Position numbers and translations under genes: made by a program
Part shown: positions 10,127-22,856 of the stretch, in pieces
How the letters are laid out: every line of letters begins with the position of its first letter
How positions within the stretch are numbered: the first letter of the stretch is position 1
Notes under the pieces: generated by a model
Seen by the model: the letters and a program-made list of their open reading frames with translations, nothing else
Told to the model about the DNA's origin: nothing
Database searches by the model: none
From: Mercurialis annua
Taxonomy: Eukaryota > Streptophyta > Magnoliopsida > Malpighiales > Euphorbiaceae
DNA length: 64,000 nucleotides
Assembly (NCBI RefSeq): GCF_937616625.2
Contig: NC_065575.1
Span: forward strand, 29,325,001-29,389,000
Direction: 5' to 3'

Positions 10127-11985
10127 TTTGGTTTCAAACCAAGGCCTTATGCATGTTATGTGTTATGTGTTTTGGCATGATAAGTTGATGTCGTGTCATA
10201 GGGACTACTGCGTAATTAGGATTCATGTCTTGTCTTTTAAACGTCATCTTTTGTTTTCAAACTTTCAGCCTACATCCTATAGGTGATGTCTGTCAGTCTC
10301 TATTTAGTATTGATGCTATAATTGACAATTAATTTCACTTGGATGTTACTTGCTGTGTTTTATCATGTTGAGGTTACTTCACTTGGGTGATTATAATTTC
10401 TTTCGATTTTTCGGAAAATCTTAGGTTGGTAATTTTTTTTAAAACTCATACTTGGATATGATGTTGTTTGATAAAGTTTGGCGTTTATGCCTGATACAAT
10501 TTTGAGTATATGGTATGATTACGACTATTTTACATGATGCGTTGAATTGCTTATGCCTTATTAACAAAGTACATCTTAACTTTGGCCTTGATGGTTGATT
10601 TTAAATGTGATCGTATGTTGGGCGTTAGCCTTGTCTTTTTTATATTAAAGAGATTTTGGGTTAAACTTTAAAACGTGTTTTGGTGGTCATACATTGTTTG
10701 ACCACATGTTGTTTTAAAGATTTTCATTGAGAATATTGTTTTATCCGATTTGTGTTTTGACACAGAATCAAAAAAGAAGTTTGAGTTTAATTCTTTATAA
10801 GTTTGATTTTTGGTTAAGTTGCTTGTAAAAAGAATTTTCTTGTGTTTTAAATTTTTAGAGTTACGGAAATGGTTGTTTGAGATTAAGGATTTCTCACTTG
10901 AGTTTTTAAATTGCCGTTTAGCGGTTGGATTAAGTTGAGCTCTCAATTTTTAAAGGATGGAAATTTTATTCATATATTTTTCTGATTTACAAATGTTTTG
11001 ATTATGTTTTATAAACGGTTGTTTTGGATTTGACTTGGGTCACCCAAATTTAGGAGTTGAGCTTGGTAGTTGTAATGACTCGGCTAACTCGATGGTTTCA
11101 TGGATTGAGATACTTGGGTATCCTTTTCAAAGAAATTGATTTATAAGAAGAGACTTTTACGGATATTGAATTGTTTTAACCGTGGGACTCAATAAAAATT
11201 TGGAAGTTTTGTGATTGACTTTAAATTTCAAAATGAATTTTGAAGCATACTCTTAAAAGATGAATTATTACAGGGTGATTTTGTTATAAAATTCAAAGCT
11301 TGTTTTAGCATGTCTTTATATTTGTATTTAAGAATGATTGAGTTGTTTTTACTGAATGGCATGCTTACGTGGTTTATGATTTACAGATTTGGTATCTTTT
11401 GGGAATAGTTTTTCGTTGTATAACTCGCTTGTCTTTTGGACTAAGTTGATTGTTTGTGTTTTGTCTCTTCGTATGGAGCAGCACGTGAGATGATTTAATC
11501 ACGTGGTCATGGTTGGCTTACCTCGATGTATGGTCTTGACCTTTAAGTAAGAACTTTGTTTAGACCCTATTTGCCTTGTTTGGTTTTGGGTTGCGCGGGG
11601 TTTTGCTGTTTGTTTTGTGGATCGAAACCTTTGGGTTTGGATATCGAGGAAGACGAGGGGAGTATTCCCCTGGAATGGTTGATGGTTTCTGATTATCCTA
11701 AAAAGGATATTGGAAATTCTGGCCAAAATCATAGAGCAGTGTAGTAATACACTGATGTTTTCATCAAGTTAATGATGCGATGCGGAGCTGGCGGTAGGTT
11801 TCGTAGGAACGTATGTGATGTTTTATTTTCATTGAGTATAAGTTTCATTTGGGTTGAAGTTAGTTGGATACTTTTATCGAAGAGTTGTAACGAAATTATT
11901 AGGTTGAGTTGCTATATAACATCGAATGTCGGTAGATTACAAGTATGGAGTTTGAGAAATATTTTGAGGTTATAGAGTGCACATC

Positions 11986-12426
11986 TCACAGAGTGTAAAG
12001 TCTAACAAATGTTTTATCGAGAAATGGATTTTAAAGGTTGATTTGTTAAAATATTTGAAATATTTTCAACACTTAATTGTGCCCAGTCATATCATGAACT
12101 TTCATTTTGAATGTCACGAATAGGATTGCATTGAGCACTAAGTATGTTCACTAAATAAAAGATAAACCAATTTCTGATACATGCATAATAGTACATGCAT
12201 CACGTGCATAGAAATGATTAGGGTTGGATACAACTCTTTGGTGATGAGAGATGTCATCACCCTGGCGCACAATTATGTAAAATGAATTTAATTGATAAAG
12301 TATTTTGAGAATGATGTTTTCAAACGAGCTCGCGAGTCACATTGTGATAAACTTATTTATAAAGTTGTTGGATTTCAAATGATTTTGAAACTGTTACCGA
12401 AAGGTAGCTAGACAAATTCTCTGTGA
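11986..12426 (+). other. Conserved ~440-nt non-coding domain, copy in B
   Basis: Opens with TCACAGAG and closes with the complementary CTCTGTGA. Inside are AGGGTTGGATACAACTCT (12220-12237; 7-bp stem with one G-U pair) and GATGAGAGATGTCATC (12243-12258; 5-bp stem), followed by TGGCGCACAATTATGTAAA. The same order and nearly the same length occur in D, E and G. A structured RNA or a packaging signal is an inference. Confidence 0.7.
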
Positions 12427-13455
12427 TGATGATGATGCATTTTGGACGATTGCGTCGTAATGGATTTGTCTGTTTTGTTAGAATCTTGTGTTTCATAGAA
12501 AATAAATATGGTTTTGAGGTTTGCACTCGAGGTATAGTTGTACCAAGTGCAGTGAGTGGTTAGATTCAGATTAAAAAGTTTTCGTGATTGTTCCCGATTT
12601 GTGATTTAAGGATTTGTGGATTAAGGATATTGGTTATGCTCATGTGTGTGTACACTGCGTTTTTTTTAAAAGGGACTTGCCTTTTCAAATTTGATTTTGT
12701 CCAAGTAATTTGGTATATGGATATAAGGGGTTTTTGTAAACAAAGAGAATTGCATTGTTAATTTTGCCCTTCTGAGGAAAGGAATAAATTTTATCAAATT
12801 TGTTTCAAAGGAATAAAAAATTTTTTGGTTGAACGATTTCTGCTAATTGTGTTTTTGTATGAGAGTAAAATTTGGGAAGAGATTTAAATTTTGGATGTTT
12901 GAAACATCAATGTGCATTTTAATACGAAGTAATTTTCCACGGTTTCTGTATTTTCGAGAATGAGATAAATTTATTTTAGCAAGTTTGATTAAAGAGAACA
13001 TAAATTTGTCAGTTGAACTGTTTCATAAATTTACAAATGTATTTAAAAGTAAGGGAAAATTGCGGATTCAAAATGCGAACATTTTGAAAATTTTCAAGGG
13101 TTTACAAACTGATGGTTTTTCAACGATAAAGGTATTTTGATTTTGAATATAAAAAGGAGGTGTAAGACATAAAGTCTTTTAAAGAGAAGTGGGAAATTTT
13201 GAATATAAAATGTTTTGCGTATTGAAAGATTTTACACTCCGATAGGTTTGGTTTTGAGCATAACTAACAATCCGATCAGGGTGAATTGGTCGTAGTGATC
13301 TCTCGTTGTATACGAGGTTTTAGTGAGTTGATTAGAGTAATTTTGAGAATTTAAATTTGGTTAGATTAATTGAGTTAGTTGATTCGGAAATCGATGATCG
13401 CGTTTGGTGAGTTTCGACAACAATGTTGGCTGGTCGATACTGTTAATTGAGGGTT

Positions 13456-14818
13456 TATTGTTGGCTAAATGATGGATTGTGTTATTTCTTTTAAAACACT
13501 ATACTTTTCATTCAAGTAATTCAAGATTTAAACTTGGTTTAACTTTTGTGTTGGGTTAGACTTTGGTCGCCCAACAAGTGGGAAGAAGCTTGGTAGTTTG
13601 TGATAACTCGGCTGACTCACTGACATGGATTTTAACTTGGTTTATTTTAAGCTGTTTTCTGAATTATTTGGATTGTGTTTTGAAATGGAAACTTATATGG
13701 TATGTATTCTATAACTTGGGTTATGGTTTGGATGCGTATGAACCTTATGTGTTCGGTTATACGTTGGCTTGTTATTACGTGTGCTAGTCCTACATGGTGT
13801 CTAGTACTCCCTAGAGTTATGGTATGTTTTAAATTATTATTTATACCTTGTCTAGACTCATCAACCGTTCGTGCTTCGGAGACGAACCAGGATTAGATTG
13901 CTTGCCAGGTTATCACGTGGATTAGCAAGCAGTGAGTTTATATCGCTATTTACCGCTTTATTAAGTAAATTGTATTTTTGCATATATATATTGTATATAC
14001 AGCTTTCGAACTGTTTTCGACATTATGGATTTGAATTGGAACGGGCTACTCGATGGGCATCATCGAGACTGCGTGTGGACCGGTATATGATCATATGGTA
14101 TTGAGGTAGGTTTGAGATACGTCTCGCCTTAGTGAGGGCGCCGGTGGAAGATACGTCTCCTGGGACTCACATATTTTATTTGAGTGATAGTCGGGGATCG
14201 GTTATGGAGATACGTCTCACCGACACGACAACTGGATTTAGATATTTGTGGTTTAGGGTTTCAATGCTTATCCATATTGATAAATTGCTTTACAAATGTT
14301 TCAAGATTTTTAAGGGTTTTCACTTAATAAATGTAAATAGTTGTATGAACTCATCTCAGTATATCTGACCTCGTTGCTTTCCCAATTTTTCCAGGGTTAT
14401 GATTTGAGCGAGTCAGCTGGTCTCCGATTCTTTATTTCCTCGGAGGTCTTATTTTATTTCATTAAAGTTATTGAACTGATTTTACTCTTAGACCACAGTA
14501 GTAATTAGAAGTCTTACTTGTTATCAGATTAATTCAATTGGATTATTTGTCGATTGGCATTATTATATTAACTTATGTTATTTTTATATTTATGCCATGT
14601 TAGACACTCGGAGTTGACTGAGCATTTATTATTTATATGTTGTACATATAAACTGTTAGACTAGGTTGGAGTCTCGGTTGCCCCCGAGCATGCGGTATTA
14701 TGCAGGTACAATGTTGTTAATGATAAATGTTTTTTATCCGCAAGGCTAGCTACGGGTTTTGGTACAACCATACCCATACCCTAGCGCCGGTCGCGATTCA
14801 TGAAAATGGGTCGTGACA
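13456..14818 (+). repeat. Partial 3' LTR of element B
   Basis: Matches 8748-10110 of the 5' LTR over exactly the same length (1,363 bp). The join to internal sequence is in ATTGTTGGCTAAATG, where both partners share a few bases. Ends GGGTCGTGACA followed by the duplicated GTTTC. Confidence 0.92.
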
Positions 14819-14946
14819 GTTTCTTGGGTCCAACAATAATTAACCCAACCTCAAACCAACACGAAACGAGCTACCAAACCTTAAATTACATCGAAACATC
14901 ACAGAAAGCTCGTCGGAAATTATCGAAAAATACACGGGTTATTACA
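14819..14946 (-). repeat. Outer end of LTR A, beyond the B insertion
   Basis: Starts with GTTTC (the target-site duplication) and ends ACACGGGTTATTACA, i.e. TGTAATAACCCGTGT on the element strand, the start of an LTR of this family. With 4670-7415 it makes one LTR of about 2.87 kb. Confidence 0.85.
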
Positions 14947-17255
14947 GTACCTGCATAAAACCACATGCTCGGGGGCAACCAAGACTTCAGCCTAATCTAG
15001 CAGTACAATATAAACAACATATATTTAAAATACGCTTATCTCAAAATAATCTCTAACAGCATGGCAATATGTAAAATACCATAAACACTGTAATCATGCC
15101 AAAGGCTGATAAAATAATAGTTGGACCAGTCCAACAAACAATAGTCTAAATATAAGTAAAAGACTAAGACATGAATAATCTGATACTACTACTGCGGTCT
15201 AAGAGTTTAAAACAGTTTGACTCTTTTATTCTGAAAATAAAATAAAGAACCTCCGATAATAAAGAAACGGAGATCGACCAATGCCCAAATCAAATCTGGA
15301 AAATTAGGGAAAACAACGGGGTCAGATTTACTGAGTAGAGTTTATATAACCATTTACATTTATTAAGTTAAAAACCTTTAAAAAAATTTAATAAAACTTT
15401 TTCATCATGGATTATCAATGAAACCCTAAACCACAATTATAAATCCATTGTCGTGTCGGTGAGACGTATCTCAATAACCGATCCCCGACTAACACTTAAT
15501 AAATACTGAGCCCAGGAGACATATCTTCCACTGGTGCCCTCACTAAGGTGAGACGTGTCTCAAACCTATCTCGATACCATAGTAATCAGTATTGGTGAGT
15601 CAGCCGAGTTATTAAAACTATTAAGTTTCTTTCCACTTGTCGGGCGACCATAGCCTAACCCAAAACAAAACTTATTAAATTTATAAACCTAAGTTTATAA
15701 ATTAAATATTTGATCAAATAATTATCTATTTTAAAATAGAATTCAATAACTTCAAATCCAAGTAACCCAAATTACAATTAAAACTTAATCATTTTAAGTT
15801 TATAAAAGTTTAGGGACTAAAATATAATTTAGCCAAATTTGATATTCGAAATCGAAATTAATTATTTATACTTAATTTACTAATTATAAATCAAAACAAG
15901 GATCCAAAGATAAAACTTAACTTAAATAAGTTTTTAAAAACTTTAGGGGCTAAATTATAAATTTGCCAAATTGGTATATCAAATTGATATTCAAAATTAT
16001 ATATATAATTACCCGAGTAATTATATAAATTTAAGGTATAAAACATTTATCGTTTACACTTTAATAGTTTATGAATTGCATCCAAATTCAAAAGTTATAA
16101 TAACAAAACAATAACATTAGATCAAACAACTTGAGAGATTCCATCAAGTTAAACAAATAGTATAGGAGCTCATCTAGCCTTTTAGTAATCATCTTTAATT
16201 CAAACGGAAACATTCTCTCCAACTATAATCAACAATTGTAGCAACTAGCACATCAATACCATTCAACCTAACGATTCAAAATCACAATTCTTTCCATGCA
16301 TACACTGAACCCGCCAACCCAAATCATGTAAAACTAACATCACAAGCTATCTGTAATCATAAGTTTAAATCATAACAATCCATCATTCAAAGAACAATGG
16401 CAGAAGCTTAATTGAAACGACGAATCCGAGCCAAATGATCAATAATGAATAAATGAGTTGATAGTACACAACAGTGAGACTCTAGCAAAATCATAGTAAA
16501 CCTTAGAATCCATGAATCCATCGGCATGAAGAACAAGAACTAAGACAGCCGACGTAGACAATGAAACGAGGAATCGTAACGGCGATAAACTGAGGGATTC
16601 TTACGTACCATATATGATTCTGAAGCGTTAGGATTCAAGAGATCGACGAATAATGAGGAACCGTCGAAAGAAATCTCAGAATAATGCTGAAACGAACGAG
16701 ATATACTCAAGAGCGATAATTACAATATCGAAATGAATAATGAAAAAGGAAACGTATCACTTACCGGATTGAATCGAAAGCAAAGGAAGATATGATTGAT
16801 GAAGTTTTATGATGCTAAGGAGAAATGGCGACTGAGCTTTTTGTTTTAAGATGAAGAAGAAGTATTAGGTTTAGGGAACAGAAACGTAGGAGGTTACGTT
16901 TTATAGGGAAGGAATGGTTTCATAAGCTGCAAATTTTCATACAACATGAATATAGCTTATTCATATAACATAAAAGTGTGGCCTTTTCATCATTAGAAAG
17001 AATGGGCCACGTTTAAAAAAAGAAAGGAATGCATGGGTCTTCATTTCATGCATGGAACATATTTTTTTTCTTTTTTTTTCTTTTAAATTTAATAATACAC
17101 ACTAAACACGAATCATACCACGATCGAATCAACGAGCGACTAAAATAAAATTAAATAAAAATATATAATAATAATAATAAATTAGTTAAATCTTGACGGA
17201 ATGCAAAAATTTATAGTTAAAGTAAAAAAATAATTTATAAATACGGGATATTACA
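14947..17255 (-). repeat. LTR fragment of element C (minus strand)
   Basis: Right end ATACGGGATATTACA is the inverted LTR start TGTAATATCCCGTAT, next to satellite. On the left it stops at ...GTACCTGCATAAAACCACAT, where element A inserted, so about the last 100 bp of the LTR, the PBS and the body are missing. Conserved LTR blocks are present: the imperfect terminal hairpin (14968-14983), the GGGGTCAGATTTACTGAGTA block, and the GAGACGTATCTC motifs. Compared with B it lacks several hundred bp between the GATACC near 15575 and the GGTGAGTCAGCCGAG near 15594. It also contains a short (ATA)n run at 17168-17180. No gene is seen. Confidence 0.85.
16907..16914 (-). promoter_or_regulatory. TATA-like box of LTR C
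   Basis: TATAAAAC on the element strand (plus: GTTTTATA). No repeat array is seen upstream of it, unlike LTRs A, B, E, G and H. Confidence 0.4.
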
Positions 17256-20200
17256 GTAATGTTTTAAACTTTTGGCTTAAATCGCTAAAATGTTCAAACA
17301 GTTATCTTTTATTTCATAACTTTTGTAATTTTTTGGCATAAATAGATAAAATTGGGAAACGTTTGGATTTGTTTAATATTTTTTTAAACGTTTGGCTTAA
17401 ATCGCTAAAAAAGGTGAAACGTTTGGATTTGTTTCGTAATGTTTATAAACGATTGGCATAAATAGCTAAAAAGGTTAAACGTTTGGATTTGTTTCAACGT
17501 TTGTAAACGTTTTGCTTATATAGCTAAAAAGGTGGAACGTTTGGTTTTGTTTCGTAACGTTTGTAAAGGTTTGGCTTAAATTGCTAAAAAGGGGAAACTC
17601 TTGGATTTTTTTTGTAACGTTCCTAAAGGTTTTGCTTAAAAGGCGAAAAGTTTGGGTTTTTTTCATAATGTTTGTAAACATTTGGCTTAAATCGCTAAAA
17701 ATGTGAAACGTTTTGTTTTGTTTTGTAACGTTTGTAAACGTTTGGCTTAAATCCCTAAAAATTGTGAAACGTTTGAATTTGTTTCGAAACGTTTTAAACG
17801 TTTGGATTGATTTCGTAACATTTTAAACGTTTGGCTTAAATCGCTAAAAAGGTGAAACATTTGGATTTGTTTCGTAACGTTTGTAAACGTTTGCCTTAAA
17901 TCGCTAACAATTTGAAACGTTATGATTTGTTTGTAAACGTTTGACTTCAATCGATAAAAAGGTTAAACGTTTGGCTTAAATCACTAAAAAGGTGAAACGT
18001 TTGGTTTTGTTTCGTAACGTTAGTAAACGTTTGGTTGCAATCACGAAAAAGGTGAAACATTTGGACTTGTTTCGTAACGTTTGTAAAAGTTTGGCTTAAA
18101 TCGCTAAAAAGGTGAAACGTTTGGATTTGTTTAGTAACGTTTTAAACATTTGGATTGGTTTTGTAATGGTTAAAATGTTTGGCATAAATCAGTAAAAAGG
18201 TGAAACATTTGGATTTATTTTTTAACGTTTCTAAACGTTTGGCTTAAATCGTTAAAAAGGTGAAATGTTTGGATTGGTTTCGCAACGTTTGTAAACGTTG
18301 GATTAAATTGCTAAAAAGGTGAAACGTTTGGTTTTGTATCGTAATGTCTGTAAATGTCTGGCTTAAATTGCTAAAAAGGTGAAACGTTTTGATTTGTTCC
18401 GTAACGTTTGTAAACGTCTGGCTTAAATCTCTAAAAAGGGGAAACGTTTGGATTTGTTTAGTAATATTTTAAACGTTTGGATTTGTTTCGTAATGTTTTA
18501 AACGTTTGGCTTAAATTGCTAAAAAGGAGAAACGTTTGGATTTGTTTCGTAACATTTGTAAACGTTTTGCTTAAATCAGTAAAAAGGTGAAACGTTTGGT
18601 TTAGTTTCGTAACGTTTGTAAACGTTTGGATTGGTTTCGTAACATTTTAAATGTTTGGCTTCAATCGAAAAAAGGGGAAACGTTTGGTTTTGTTTCGTAA
18701 CGTTTGGCTTAAATCGCTTAAAAGGTGAAACGTTTGGATTTGTTTCGTAATGTTTATAAACGTTTCGCTAAATCGCTAAAAAGGTGAAATGTTTGGATTT
18801 ATTTCGTAACATTTTAAACGTTTGTATTGGTTTCTTAACGTTTTAAACATTTGGATGGTTTCGTAACGTTATAAACATTTGGCTTAAATAGCTAAAAAGG
18901 TGAAATGTTTGGATTTTTATTTAATGTTTGGATTGGTTTAATAACATTTTAATGTTTGGCTTAAATCGCTGAAATGGTGAAACGTTTGGTTTTGTTTCGT
19001 AATGTTTGTAAATGTTTGGCTTAATTCTCTAAATAGGTGAAACATTTGTATTTGTTTTGTAACGTTTGTAAACATTTGTCTTATACCGCTAAAAAGGTGA
19101 AACGTTTGGATTTGTTTCGTAACCTTTTAAACGTTTGGATTGGTTTTGTAACGTTTTAAATGTTTGGCTTAAATCGCTAAAAAGGTGAAATATTTGGATT
19201 TGTTTCGTAACGTTTGTAAACGTTTGGCTTAAATTGCTAAAATGGTGAAACGTTTGGATTTGTTTCATAACGTTTTAAACGTTTGGATTGGTTTCGTAAC
19301 GTTTTAAACGTTTGGCTTAAATCGCTAAAAAGGTGAAACGTTTGGATTTGTTTCTTAACGTTTTAAACGTTTGGATTGGTTTTGTAACGTTTTAAACATT
19401 TGGATTAAATCGCTGAAAAGGTTAAACGTTTGGATTTGTTTCCTAACATTTTAAAAGTTTGAATTTGTTTCGTAACATTTGTATACATTTTGCTTAAAAC
19501 GCTAAAAAGGTGAAACGTTTGGATATCTTTCGAAACGTTTTAAATGTTAGGATTTGTTTACTAACGTTTCCAACGTTTGTATAGGTTTTGTAAAGTTGAA
19601 AACGTTAGGCTTAAATCTATAAAAAGGTGAAACGTTTGGATTTGTTTTGTGACGTGTGTAAACGTTTGGCTTAAATCGCTAAAAAGGTGAAACGTTTGGT
19701 TTTGTTTCGTAACGTTTGTAAACATTTGGATTGGTTTCGTAACGTTTTATATATTTTGCTTAAGTCACTAAAAAGGTGAAACATTTAGTTTTTTTTTTCG
19801 TAACATTTGGCTTAAATCGCTAAAAAGGTGAAACGTTTGGATTTGTTTCGTAAAGTTTGTAAATGTTTGGATTAATTTGCTAAAAAGGGGAAACGTTTGG
19901 ACTTGTTTCGTAATGTATTAAACGTTTGGATTGGTTTCATAACATTTTAAACGTTTGGATTGGTTTCGTAATGTTTTAAACGTTTGGATTGGTTTCATAA
20001 CGTTTTAAACGTTTGGATTGGTTTCGTAACGTTTTGAACGTTTGGCTTAAATCGCTTAAAAGGTGAAACATTTGGATTTGTTTCGTAACGTTTTAAACGT
20101 TTGGATTGGTTTCGTAACGTTTTAAATGTTTGGCGTAAATTGCTAAAAAGGGGAAATGTTTTGTTTTGTTTCGTAACGTTTGTAAACGTTTGGCTAAAAT

Positions 20201-22856
20201 CGCTAAAAAGGTGAAACATTTGGATTTGTTTCGTAGCGTTTGTAAACGTTTGGCTTAAATTGCTAAAAAGGTGAAACGTTGGGATTTGTTTCGTAATGTT
20301 TTAAATGTTTGGATTGGTTTCATAACGTTTTAAACATTTGGCATAAATCACTAAAAAGGTGAAACTTTTGGATTTGTTTCGTAATGTTTTAAAAGTTTGG
20401 ATAGGTTTTGTAATGTTTTTAACGTTTTGCTTAAATCGATAATAAGGTGAAACGTTTGGTTTTATTTCGTAATGTTTGTAAACATTTGGCTTAAGTTGCT
20501 AAAAAGGTGAAACGTTCGGATTTATTTGATAACGTTTTAAACTTTCTGATTAGTTTCATAACGTTTAAAACGTATGGATTAGTTTCGTAACTGTTTAAAT
20601 GTTTGAAACGTTTTGATTAGTTTTGTAACTTCCTAAAATTTTGGTTTAAATTGCTAAATAGGTGAAACGTTTGTATTTGTTTCGTAACTTTTCTAAACAT
20701 TTCTCTTAAATCGCTAAAAATATAAAACGTTTGGATTTCTTTCGTAACGTTTGCAAATGTTAGGATTAAATCGCTAAAAAGGTCAAATGTTTGGTTTTGT
20801 TTCGTAACTTTTGTAAATGTTTGTTTTGAATCACTAAAAAGGTGAAACGTTTGGCTTTGTTTAACAACGTTTGTAAACGTTTGGCTTCAATCGCTAAAAA
20901 GGTTAAACATTTGGTTTTGTTTCGTAATGTTTGTAAGAGCTTTGCTTTAATTGCTAAAAAGGGGAAACGTTAGGATTTGTTTCCTAACGTTTGTAAATGT
21001 TTCGCTTAAATCGCTAAAAAGGTGAAACGTTTGGATTTATTTCGTAACGTTTGTAAACGTCTGGCTTCAATCGCTAAAAAGGCGAAACGTTTGGATTTGA
21101 TTCGTAAAGTTTTAAATGTTTGGATTGGTTTCGTAACGTTTGTTAACGTTTGGCTTAAATCTCTAAAAAGGGAAAACGTTTGGATTTATTTCGTAACGTT
21201 TTAAACGTTTGGATTGGTTTCGTAACGTTTTAAACTTTTGGCTTAAATTACAAAAAAATTAAAACGTTTGGATTTGTTTTGTAACGTTTTAAACATCGTT
21301 TGGCTTAAATCGTTAAAAAGGGGATACGTTTGGATTTAGTTCGTAACATTTGTAAACGTTTGGCTTAAATTGCTAAAAAAGGTGAAACGTTTGGATTTGT
21401 TTTGTAACGTTTTAAACGTTTATATTGGTTTCGTAATGTTTTAAACGTTTGACATAAATTTCTAAAAAGGTGAAACGTTTGCATTTGTTTCGTAACGTTT
21501 TAAATGTTTGTCTTAAATCGCTAATAAGGTTAAACGTTTGGATTTGTTTTGTAAAGTTTTTAACGTTTGAATTTGTTTCAGTTATTTGTAAACATTTGGC
21601 TTAAATCACTAAAAAGATGAAACATTTAGATTTCTTTCTTAACGCTTTAAATGTTTGGATTTGTTTTGTAACGTTTTAAACATTTGGATTGGTTTGTAAC
21701 GTTTTAAACGTTTGCCTTATATCGCTAAAAAGGTGAAACGTTTGGATTTGTTTCGTAAGGATTGTAAACGATTTGCGTAATTTGCTAAAAAGGTGAAACG
21801 TTAGGTTTTGTTTCATAACGTTTATGAACGTTTTGCTTAAGGTGGTAAAAGGGTGAAATGTTTGGTTTTGTTTCGTAACGTTTCTAATGTTTTTGCTTAA
21901 ATCGCTATAAAGATGAAACGTTTGGATTTGTGTCGTAACGTTTGTAAACGTTTGGCTTAAATCACTAAAAAGATGAAACGTTTGAATTTATTTCGTAACG
22001 TTTATAAACGTTTGGCTTAAATTTCTAAAAGGGTGAAACGTTTGGTTTTATTTCGTAAAATTTGTAAACGTTTGGCTTAAATTGCTTAAATGGGGAAAAT
22101 TTTAGATTTGTTTCGTAACGTTTGTAAACATTTGGCTTTAATCGCTAAAAATGAGAAACGTTTGGATTTGTTTCGTAACATTTGTAACGTTTTGATTGGT
22201 TTCGTAACGTTTTAAACGTTTGGCTTAAATCGCTAAAAAAAATGAAACGTTTGGATTTGTTTTGTAAAGTTTGTAAACGTTTGGCTTAAATAGCTAAAAA
22301 AGGGAAACGTTTGGATTTGTTTCGTAATGTTTTTGGTTTCGTAACGTTTGTAAACGTTTGGCTTAAATCTCAAAAAAGTGGAAAAGTTTGGATTTATTTC
22401 GTAACATTTTAAACTTCTTGATTGGTTTCATAACATTTTAAATGTTTGGCTTAAATTGATTAAAATGGGAAACGTTTGGATTTATTTCTTAACGATTTAT
22501 AAACGTTTGGCTTAAATCGCTAAAAAGGTGAAACGTTTAAAAAGGTGAAACATTTGGATTTGTTTCGTAATGTTTGTAAATGTTTGGCTTAAATCGCTAA
22601 AAGGAGACAAGTTTTGCGTTTTAAACGTTTGGCTTAAATTGGTAAAAATAGGAAACGTTTGGATTTGTTTCGTAACGTTCGTAAACGTTTGGCTTCAATC
22701 GCTAAAAATGTGAAACGTCTGGAGTTTTTCGTAACGTTTTAAATGTTTGGATTGATTTCATAACATTTTTAATGTTTGGCTTAAATTGATAAAAAGGGGA
22801 AACATTTGGATTTGTTTGGTAATGTTTGTGAACATTTGGATTTGTTTCGTAACGTT

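Larger units (their letters stand above)
10111..13455 (+). other. Non-coding internal region of element B
   Basis: No gag, protease, RT or integrase motif in any frame; the longest open frames are below 100 codons and random-looking. The sequence is collinear in blocks with the internal regions of D, E and G. Shared blocks include a leader up to about 10300, the GACTTGGGTCACCCAAATTT region (11029), a hairpin CAGTGTAGTAATACACTG (11737-11754), the ~440-nt domain and a TTATGCTCATGTGTGTGTAC block (12633). It ends at a deletion joint near 13455. Confidence 0.8.
7416..14818 (+). mobile_element. Element B: non-autonomous gypsy-type LTR element
   Basis: Bounded by TGTAATATCCCG and GGGTCGTGACA, with GTTTC on both sides, and inserted in LTR A. 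Parts in order: full 5' LTR (7416-10110), PBS, a ~3.3-kb internal region without gag-pol, and the last 1,363 bp of the 3' LTR (13456-14818). The distal internal region, the PPT and roughly the first 1.3 kb of the 3' LTR are deleted. By eye there are about 30 differences between the two copies of the shared 1,363 bp, so the insertion is fairly young. It holds a copy of the ~440-nt conserved domain (11986-12426). Confidence 0.9.

Noticed and set aside
17168..17180. Short ATA microsatellite
   Set aside because: Only about four units inside LTR C, with no structural meaning seen.
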